Positions 18,164 through 25,620 of a stretch of DNA of 25,620 nt are shown here, piece after piece (position 1 is the first letter of the stretch; each line of letters begins with the position of its first letter). The position numbers and the translations under genes were made by a program. The notes under the pieces are model-generated. The model had not been told where the DNA came from and ran no database searches. It saw nothing but the letters and a program-made list of their open reading frames with translations. Origin of the DNA: Nemertoderma westbladi (Eukaryota; Xenacoelomorpha; Nemertodermatida; Nemertodermatidae); assembly GCA_032718475.1 (NCBI GenBank), contig JAUCBJ010002911.1, forward strand, positions 1 through 25,620, given 5' to 3'.

Positions 18164-19869
18164 TTATGTATAAAATCGATTAATATTATAGTTAAAAAAG
18201 TTAAAATCACTATCACCTCTATCATAATCTTTGACATAGAATTGTTGCAACTTACTGCATCTTCTCCACACGAAGTCACAAAATTGCTCAATGAAATGCA
18301 CATCTTCGTTATAGCTGTTCTCATCCGTGACACGACAACTTATTACTCCTTTCATATTACCGGCATTGAAAATGTTCTCGAAATCAACAAATGATTGCTC
18401 TTCCAGACGGTGGGGTCCAACTAAACCAAATTCAACTATAAGTGTAGTCAGAGAGAATAGAGATCGCAATGCCATTACCACACTTCCGTAGCTACATCTC
18501 TTCATAACCAGTGTCGAAACTGACTCTGTTAATGGGGTGCTCTCGACTCTTAATCCGCAATGATGTAGAGCCAATGATTGTAGATTCGGAAACAGTTTAA
18601 CAGATCTACCAATGACAGGAGACTTCCATGAAGCTGCAATTTCAAATACATTATTCCGGATAAAACAACGCCGTTTTGGGCGGCTGTGGTAATGATGTTA
18701 TGAACAACGTACGAAAACTTATCACAAAGAGTCAACGAAGATAGTTTCTGGAATTTATTCATTACATTGAATAAACTTTGATCACGTAGCAGATCTGCTT
18801 TCGACGGATGGTTCCGCCAATTTAACTTGAGGCTTTCCAATGAATCTTTGGAAATAGGAATAACAAACTCATTAAGGGTATCAACCATAGACACACTGGT
18901 GTGGAGACCGCGAAGAATATATCGGTTGTAAAGATTGAAATTGGCGAAGTTTAATCCGATTTTATGAAGGTCGCATTCCGTCAGGTTGAATTGTTGGTCC
19001 CTAGTTAATATGTTGAGTAATTCCATAGACATGTTTGTGACTATGGAAACATTGGGATATTTTAAAAGGAAGTTATCAAATCTTTTAATCATTTCCCCTG
19101 TAGAAAAGTTGGGAATGTTAATGCTTATTCTTTCCAGCTTTTTCATTTCGGGCAGGAAATTGGTAGAAAATAAGCTGTAATCAGTAGAACAATAACTCGC
19201 GACGTGGAGATTTACCAGATTAGGGCAACAGCGAGCAATACCTTTTACAGTACTGGAACTGAGACTCGTACCAGAGATGCTTAAGGAAGTGAGTTGAGGG
19301 AACACAACGGATTGCGCTAAAACTTCATTCAAGTCTGTAAAACCGGATGTATCGAGAGTCTCCAATGCAGCGGCCATCTTAGGAAGCCAACTTACTAAAA
19401 CCGGGATGATATCAGAAGGGAACTCGTCTAGAAAGAAGTCATCAATAATAACGTTGACAGGCCACTGAGGCAGCATACAATCCCAAGGGAAGATACATGA
19501 ATACGTTTCCATAATACCTTTCAAGGTTGGTGTGTCTGTATGCTCCATTTTAGATTCATTACTTATCGATAATTCGTTATGTAACAACTTCAGCTGGTTG
19601 AATGCGATGATGTAGGAATGAAGATAGAACTTCCATAGATTGTTGCGGAGTTTGGGAGCCAACCTTTTCAGCCACTGTGAGACAGATGTCCAATGGTCAC
19701 TCTCTGCACTATCAGAATAATTGTTGTCCCATTTCTTTCGTTCAGCTGTTACAATACTGTTAACCAACAATCGAGTCAGATTGACAATACCGATTTCTTG
19801 GAGCGACAATAATCGACAGTTCTCTCGGAGTATAACGGGTCCTTCCCCTAAACATTTACTGGAGTACAT
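18164..19869 (-). pseudogene. Leucine-rich-repeat-like protein gene with one frame break
   Basis: I do not recognise a specific family. The first frame (ATG at 19869, A at -3) gives about 400 residues with an N-terminal helical segment (LLSLQEIGIVNLTRLLVNSI, WLKRLAPKLRNNLWKFYL) and then irregular leucine-rich repeats: LETLDTSGFTDLNEVLAQS, FPQLTSLSISGTSL, CCPNLVNLHVASYC, LERISINIPNF and LSSLTLCDKF. Near 18640-18690 the reading must change frame (-1/+2): the next frame carries the strong repeat LFPNLQSLALHHCGL and runs to a stop at 18164, while the first frame ends soon after without repeat character. No intron of plausible size explains the shift. Total length would be about 570 residues. It is AT-rich, unlike FUT8 and MRPS18C. 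The break may be a sequencing error at a single base, in which case the gene is intact. Confidence 0.65.
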
Positions 19870-22538
19870 CGTTAGATAATTATGCAGCTTCTGGGGGTAG
19901 ATTTAACGCAGAAGTAGGCCTACTTACCGCTACGTACGTGTACATAGGTTTTTAAATAATTTTTTAATTATAGGTACAGGTAGTTTGATTTATTTATCTG
20001 TTTATCGTATCTTTACCATATAATAAGTGTTGACATCGCCTGGAGTGGAGTTTGGAACTGGTTTATTCCCAAACCCCGTACATCCATACGGTCTCAGCAC
20101 TTATCCTTATACCTTATCTACTGTTACTGTTCCTACTGTTACTGCTACTGTTATTGTTCCACAGTTTGGTGTAGTATGATATGATAGTACAGTACAGATG
20201 TAATCTATCTAACTTAGGCGATGCTTTGAAGACGACACCGATGAAGCACATCTCTGCGCCAGCCCCTCCAGCGTATGCAATCCGACATAGCACATCCATT
20301 TTAGCACCAGTCGAAATGCTGCGCCGAACGTGTTCGGCGACCTTATATAACTTTCAAAAGGACAGACCTTACCTTACTACAGCTTGACAACGCATTCAGA
20401 TCTGAATCATTCTAAAATCTAACGGCAGCCAAGCCAAGTACAACTGTAGTACAATCGCAGTCGTCCTACCTCTGACAACGTATTCCAGTAATAATGCTCA
20501 ACTAGCCATTCATTAAATGAATCTAATATATAAATAACGTCGTGAAAATAATGTTCCATTTAAAAATAAAATTACTGTACGTATTACATGTTAAATAACG
20601 TGGAACATATTTTCACTGTGATCTCGATTCTTTATTAACCTCGCTCTGCGCTCGGTAAATAAAATACCGAGTATAGCAGTCAAAATAATATTCTACATTA
20701 TACTACCATGCAATAAATAATTACTACTTTTACCGCATTGTAAAGGATAATGACACTAAATATACTGTTGCTAGGTAATCGAATCCCCACAAAAGAGTTG
20801 GCAAGGGTTATCCAATATCCATCACTATCGATGGGAGAACTGAAGTCGACTGAAAAGTGAAATCCTGGTATTCTTCAAATGGGCGCTTTGGTGTGGATGA
20901 GCTATAACATCATGAACATGAAAAATTACCCCCAGATCGCACGTATCCCCTGGGTGAACATTTCAAAGAACACATTTAGGACTTCGGCTGTAATAATATC
21001 ACCTATTAAATTACTAACGTATTCCAGTAAATAATAATATTACAAATACTAGAGTATGTAAGAGAATGTGCAACACGGTAGAACTCCAACTCGCGGGATG
21101 TTGCATTGATAACAGATAGAATTAATACACATTCGTTCACGTTCGTTAATGTTCTACACCTGGTAAATATAATAGCCAAAGCGATGTTGTCAATAACAAC
21201 CTCAATAATATCAAACAATAACTGGAAAACAAGCAGCGCTTTATTTCCCCAGAATTTCCCCATTATTTGAGTAAGTAACGATAATTGTACAAAGGGGCCA
21301 TAAATAAGGGATATAAATCTAATTATCTTAGGCCGATATGTAAATGTCAATATCCCTCCTCCATATCGGTTAAATCCGAAATAAGTTTAATTTTAAATAA
21401 AAGCACTCACGAGTGTTGGAATACTTTAATATTAATTAAATATTTTTATAAGGTACCTTTTTGGGCTGGTGGACTCTTCTATCGGGAATACACTTTTTAG
21501 ATTTAGCTCTTTGGGGCATCTTTCTTTGCCATTTATTCAATTGTTTTATATTTAAAATGTATAATTAATCTGTTTTTATCTTTAATTTAACAAGATTTTA
21601 ATATAGCCGCTGGAGGCGTAAGTCCGATGATAAATTAAAATTAAAAAAATATGAAATTACCAAAAAATACCAAAGTCAGCAGTTTATGTGAAACTTTAGC
21701 AAGTTTATAATAAATTAATGTTCCTAAACGACATGAAAGTGTGATCACACTCAGCCTTATGTTGTAACTTGTAATTGCCGTCAGACATGAGACCTGTTCG
21801 AAATCTTGAGCACGACAACCCGAACGGAACTGTTAGTACATTCCCTGTAAGCCCGTATCATTGTCAGGAATAATAATATTGCGATAATCAATCGACTGAT
21901 AACACAGGATTCAAGGGGCCTATTTTGCCACCAGACGCCCCACCGCAGCGCAAGTTTGATTTATGTTTTGATGTTACTAGCTAAATTTGAGTTACGATTC
22001 TAAAGTTGCACAAATTGTTTGTTAGTAAACGTCATTGAAGTTAAAAGCGCGAACAGAAGGGTAGCACGAACTTAGTTCCTATTGAAACGAATTTAGTTCC
22101 AAAATAAATTTTATAAAGCGAACTTGGTTCTAATCGGGGCGAACTTAGTTATAATCCCAGAATATCAAAACGAATTTGGTTCCAGTGGTGGCGAATTTGG
22201 TTCCAATGTTTCAATCTGGGGCGAGCCACGAAGTAGGCTACGCCTTTGAAGAAATATAGTATCAATATTCAGTATGTCTTTATCTTTCACTAAATTTCGG
22301 TTCATTAGATCATGAAAATTCTGGTCGATCCTCCACTGTAACTATACGTTAGTTACCTTTACCTTATATGGGATGGTAAACAGTTTAAAGCAATTGGATA
22401 ACTCAACTCGCATATGGCATACTTTATATTATACTAATATTAATGATATTTACTATCTTGTATGACAACCTCGTACTAAACTCCTGTCTGTCTTACTATC
22501 TGCAAATAGTAAGTGAAAGCCAAACAGACAATAATTAC
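19870..22538. other. Long stretch without a recognised gene
   Basis: About 2.7 kb, which would lie inside the long intron if the exons at 22539 and 12145 belong to one gene. 20180-20390 is GC-richer with short open frames on both strands and may be the upstream region of the LRR-like gene. Two inverted repeats are present: GTGAAAATAATGTTCCA (20542-20558) with TGGAACATATTTTCAC (20601-20616), and CTCGGTA (20651-20657) with TACCGAG (20665-20671). 20848-20885 is a terminal piece of the 3681-4254 foldback family. 22067-22208 holds about six loose copies of CGAAYTTRGTTCC. Confidence 0.45.
22067..22208. repeat. Loose tandem repeat of CGAATTTAGTTCC type
   Basis: Six imperfect copies of CGAAYTTRGTTCC spaced about 20-30 bp apart. 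One copy reads TTTAGTTCCAAAATAAA, which resembles the AGTTCCAAAACG half of the array 4 unit 500 bp away. It may be an old, decayed relative or a coincidence. Confidence 0.5.
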
Positions 22539-22655
22539 CTCATCTTCATTCTTCCTCCTGATTATCTCCTGTTGCCATAGGAACTGTTGCTGAGCAACGC
22601 GTTCTCTTTCCAACCATTGCTGGTGTTGGCGCCTACTTTCTATTTCTTCCGACAT
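22539..22655 (-). CDS. ZRSR2: Exon of a ZRSR2/Urp-like spliceosome factor (downstream of array 4)
   Basis: On the minus strand, CATTCTTTACTCATTTAG is a good acceptor and GAG|GTAATTATTG a good donor. The 117 nt between them are open in phase 0/0 and encode 39 residues: MSEEIESRRQHQQ, WLERERVAQQQFL and WQQEIIRRKNEDE. The block H..WL.RE..AQ..F matches the charged N-terminal helix of ZRSR2 (human HEEWLLREQKAQEEF), a U2AF35-related protein that recognises 3' splice sites, mainly of U12-type introns. The zinc-finger and U2AF-homology domains should be encoded further down the minus strand, and I did not find them in the window. The exon joins 24020-24140 in frame across the array 4 intron. Confidence 0.72.
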
Positions 22656-24019
22656 CTAAATGAGTAAAGAATGGACACAACCTAGTAATAGTATGTATGA
22701 GCTAATACACTTAGTTCCAAAACGTTTTTCTTGAATTCCAAAACGTACCTGGTTAAGTTCCAAAACGTTTTTCTTGAGTTCCAAAACGTACCTGGTTAAG
22801 TTCCAAAACGTTTTTCTTGAGTTCCAAAACGTACCTGGTTAAGTTCCAAAACGTTTTTCTTGAATTCCAAAACGTACCTGGTTAAGTTCCAAAACGTTTT
22901 TCTTGAGTTCCAAAACGTACCTGGTTAAGTTCCAAAACGTTTTTCTTGAGTTCCAAAACGTACCTGGTTGAGTTCCAAAACGTACCTGTTTAAGTCCCAA
23001 AACGTACCGGTACCTGGTTAAATTCCAAAACGTACCTTGTTAAGTCCCAAAACGTACCTGGTTAAGTTCCAAAACGTACCTGGTTAAGTTCCAAAACGTA
23101 CCGGTACCTGGTTAAATTCCAAAACGTACCTTGTTAAGTCCCAAAACGTACCTGGTTAAGTTCCAAAACGTACCGGGTTGAGTTCCAAAACGTACCTGTT
23201 TAAGTCCCAAAACGTACCGGTACCTGGTTAAATTCCAAAACGTACCTTGTTAAGTCCCAAAACGTACCTGGTTAAGTTCCAAAACGTACCTGGTTAAGTT
23301 CCAAAACGTACCTGGTCAAGTTCCAAGACGTACCTGGTTAAGTTCCAAAACGTTTTTCTTAAGTTCCAAAACGTACCTGGTTGAGTTCCAAAACGTACCT
23401 GGTTAAGTCCCAAAACGTACCTGGTTAAGTTCCAAAACGTACCTGTTTAAGTCCCAAAACGTACCGGTACCTGATTAAATTCCAAAACGTACCTTGTTAA
23501 GTCCCAAAACGTACCTGGTCAAGTTCCAAAACGTACCTGGTTAAGTTCCAAAACGTACCTGTTAAGTTCCAAAACGTACCTTGTTAAGTCCCAAAACGTA
23601 CCTGGTTAAGTCCCAAAACGTACCTGGTTAAGTTCCAAAACGTACCTGGTTAAGTTCCAAAACGTACCTGGTTAAGTTCCAAAACGTACCTGGTTAAGTT
23701 CCAAGACGTACCTGGTCAAGTCCCAAAACGTACCTGGTTAAGTTCCAAAACGTACCTGGTTAAGTTCCAAAACGTACCTGGTTGAGTTCCAAAACGTACC
23801 TGGTTAAGTCCCAAAACGTACCTGGTTGAGTTCCAAAACGTACCTGTTTAAGTCCCAAAACGTACCTGGTTAAGTCCCAAAACGTACCTGGTTAATTTCC
23901 AAAACGTACCTGGTTAGGTTTCAAAAACTACCTGGTTAGGTTCCAAAACGTACCTGGTTAAGTTCCAAAACGTACCTGGTTAAGTTCCAAAACGTACCTG
24001 GTTAAGTTCCAAAACGTAC
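22656..24019 (-). other. Intron of the ZRSR2-like gene, built from array 4
   Basis: The 1,364-nt intron begins GTACGTTTTGG and ends CTCATTTAG on the minus strand. Array 4 fills all but about the last 55 nt, so the branch point and acceptor are the only unique sequence. Both flanking exons are in phase 0. About forty exact CAG|GTACGT donor motifs lie in it by eye. Confidence 0.75.
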
Positions 24020-24027
24020 CTGGTTAA
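22710..24027 (-). repeat. Minisatellite array 4, 22-bp unit containing a 5' splice site
   Basis: About 60 tandem units. On the gene (minus) strand each is TTAACCAG followed by GTACGTTTTGGAAC. The first eight bases are identical to the last eight of the exon at 24020-24140, so the array begins inside the exon. Most units keep CAG|GTACGT; some have AAG|GTACGT, and a recurring variant carries an extra GTACCG (palindrome GGTACCGGTACC). At the acceptor end (22710-22960), 22-bp units alternate with 21-bp units in which the donor is replaced by CAAGAAAAACG, giving a 43-bp dimer repeated about six times. Another such unit sits near 23345. Confidence 0.97.
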
Positions 24028-24140
24028 TGTCCGACTCTTTGTGTCCCGGTAACTGAGGTACAAGGTATCTTCTCTGCGCTAGCCTTTGTCGTATTAATTT
24101 ACGGCGCATTTTCTTCCAATGTTTTTTGTACTCTTTTCGA
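24020..24140 (-). CDS. ZRSR2: Exon of a ZRSR2/Urp-like spliceosome factor (upstream of array 4)
   Basis: On the minus strand a T-rich acceptor (ACGTTTTTTTTTAG) precedes a 121-nt open block: one base completing a codon, then 40 codons ending in CAG at the donor CAG|GTACGT. It encodes RKEYKKHWKKMRRKLIRQR, LAQRRYLVPQLPG and HKESDINQ. The basic run K.Y....KK.RRK..RQ.LA..R resembles the N-terminus of ZRSR2 (human KKYRAALKKEKRKKRRQELARLRD, of which I compare only the spaced residues). Phase 0 at its end matches phase 0 at the start of 22539-22655. The entry phase implies an upstream coding exon ending with two bases of a codon, and I could not identify it in 24141-25620. Confidence 0.7.
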
Positions 24141-25620
24141 CTAAAAAAAAACGTAAAAAAAAGCGTTAGAAAATTTCGACGAATTACATATGGTAAATAA
24201 TTATGTGGTAATATTATTTAGTGCTACAAAACATCGCCTGAGTTTATTTTCACAATGCTCGGGAATAACATAACGTTCTCATAATGATTATGGATGGGCT
24301 AATGTTTATCAATGGGCCAAAAATGGTTCCTTAGTGGCCAAAAATGACATCCATTTTCGCACCACAGTTTTCGAACAATGGGGTTTGTGCGCGAAAAAAA
24401 TGTTGGGTTAGAAACAATTAAATAAGGGGTAACACGGTGCCCTGAATCAAGAGGCGGGGTCTGTTTTTTGTAAAAACACGAGGACACGGTCTAAATGGCG
24501 GGTTTAAGTAAGCCCGGGAAACCTATTTTGAAAATCGACTGTGATTGGATGCTACATATTTAACGTCACTACGCAGTGGTCCGATAATTTTATATATTGG
24601 TTTCTATGGACGGTGATTTTAGATCCATTCAATTACAAATTTAATCTCAATTATTTCACACGTGGTTTATATCAATTGAAAGCTGAGAGTGTTGTGCGTC
24701 TTTTACCACTACAAATTAATTAAATTCATGATGAGGAACATTGATAAAATGCTGTGTGCAAATTTAATTATTTATTACAAATAATATTATTTAAATAAAT
24801 TATGTTTACGTTTTCATAAATTCTGGCCCAAATTATGTGCGGCTATTTCATTTTAAATGCGTCGATTTTGCCCTGCAACAAATAATTATTATTAATAATT
24901 AAATAATTCAATATAATTAATAATTTTTTAATAATAAACATTAATAATTTAATAATTCAAATTTAATTGCGTCAACCGTAATTTCTAACAAGACGTGATA
25001 AAGACAATGATATATTATTATCGATACATTTTTTTTATCGAAATTGCAAATTGTCCCGTTCACGGCCGAATATCACGGTAACAAGCAACCATGTTACTGG
25101 TAAACCTATAAAGCCTTCCAATCTTGCCTATGCTTAATAACCATAATAACGAACCTGCCTATTAATAGGCCAGGGTAGTTATTGTCAAGAGTTGAGCTGT
25201 TCAAAAACACGATGTGGTTATGTGTGTGTGTATGTATATATGTATAACCATCCAATATCTCAAAAACTCAAGCAGGTACGCAAAAATTTTAATAACAAAC
25301 TCTACATAAATTTTGGTTGCGCACAAGACTGTATATTTTTTATGACGTTTCGATCACAGGGTCACTGAAAAATAGCGGCTTTGAAAATTTAAAGTCAAAT
25401 TTCACCGATTTCAACTCGTCGAGTATGCACCAACTTTTCTATTTGGGCTATTCAGTCATTTGAGCAACATATTTGAGCCTCAGAATCTTGTCAAATATCG
25501 CCAATCTCGCACAGAACGTCGCCAAAATTTGTTAGTCCGGCAAAAAAACGCACAAATTCGTCTAAAAGAGTAAATTATTGGTTGCAGAATAATATGATTC
25601 AACTAGAAAAGCCAGTAAGC
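24141..25620. other. AT-rich stretch upstream of the ZRSR2-like exons
   Basis: The first coding exon and promoter of the ZRSR2-like gene may lie here or beyond the window. One possible first exon on the minus strand is ATGAGAAC|GTTATG at about 24260-24275, whose phase fits, but the donor is poor. 24890-24970 is a simple ATTAATAATTAAA-rich tract, and 25218-25245 a short TG/TA microsatellite. No other gene is supported. Confidence 0.4.

Noticed and set aside
143-24027. CRISPR array
   Set aside because: All four arrays are contiguous repeats without unique spacers, and the genes are animal genes.

Overview
The window looks like nuclear DNA of an invertebrate animal. It carries animal genes (FUT8, a mitochondrial ribosomal protein bS18m, a ZRSR2/Urp-like spliceosome factor with GT-AG introns), tRNA-derived SINE-like heads, a non-LTR retrotransposon remnant, MITE-like foldback elements and AT-rich intergenic DNA. 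I cannot name the phylum from the sequence alone. There are no operons, Shine-Dalgarno sites or CRISPR arrays.

Layout: 143-1569 is a 20-bp G-rich minisatellite (array 1). 1765-3552 (-) is an uninterrupted FUT8 coding region. 3681-4254 is a foldback element. 5781-6626 is a TA-flanked inverted-repeat element carrying a broken reverse-transcriptase fragment. 7752-7989 is a SINE-like element, and 8408-8475 (-) a tRNA-like sequence. 8992-10111 is a 12/13-bp minisatellite (array 2), possibly preceded by a small exon. 10465-10971 (+) is a single-exon MRPS18C-like gene. 12145-12267 (-) is a candidate exon. 13111-14085 is a nested palindromic element with a tRNA-like sequence in its loop. 16103-17130 is a 20-bp minisatellite (array 3). 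18164-19869 (-) is a leucine-rich-repeat-like gene with one frame break. 22539-22655 and 24020-24140 (-) are two exons of a ZRSR2/Urp-like gene, separated by an intron made almost entirely of a 22-bp minisatellite (array 4).

The main discovery is array 4. Read on the gene strand, each 22-bp unit is the last 8 nt of the upstream exon (TTAACCAG) plus the first 14 nt of the intron. The 1,364-nt intron is therefore a head-to-tail array of about forty copies of a near-consensus 5' splice site (CAG|GTACGT), and only the first is expected to give a functional mRNA. Array 2 may repeat this architecture: a possible 111-nt exon ends in ACACCAG|GTGTCT and is followed by about 1.1 kb of the same junction-like unit. 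If both hold, tandem duplication across exon-intron boundaries is a recurrent way of building introns in this genome.

The candidate exon at 12145-12267 starts in the phase left open by the ZRSR2-like exon at 22539 and resembles the next part of that protein. If they belong together, the gene has an intron of about 10.3 kb that contains the LRR-like gene and array 3. Gene calls rest on reading the sequence and remembered family features; no database search or alignment was run.
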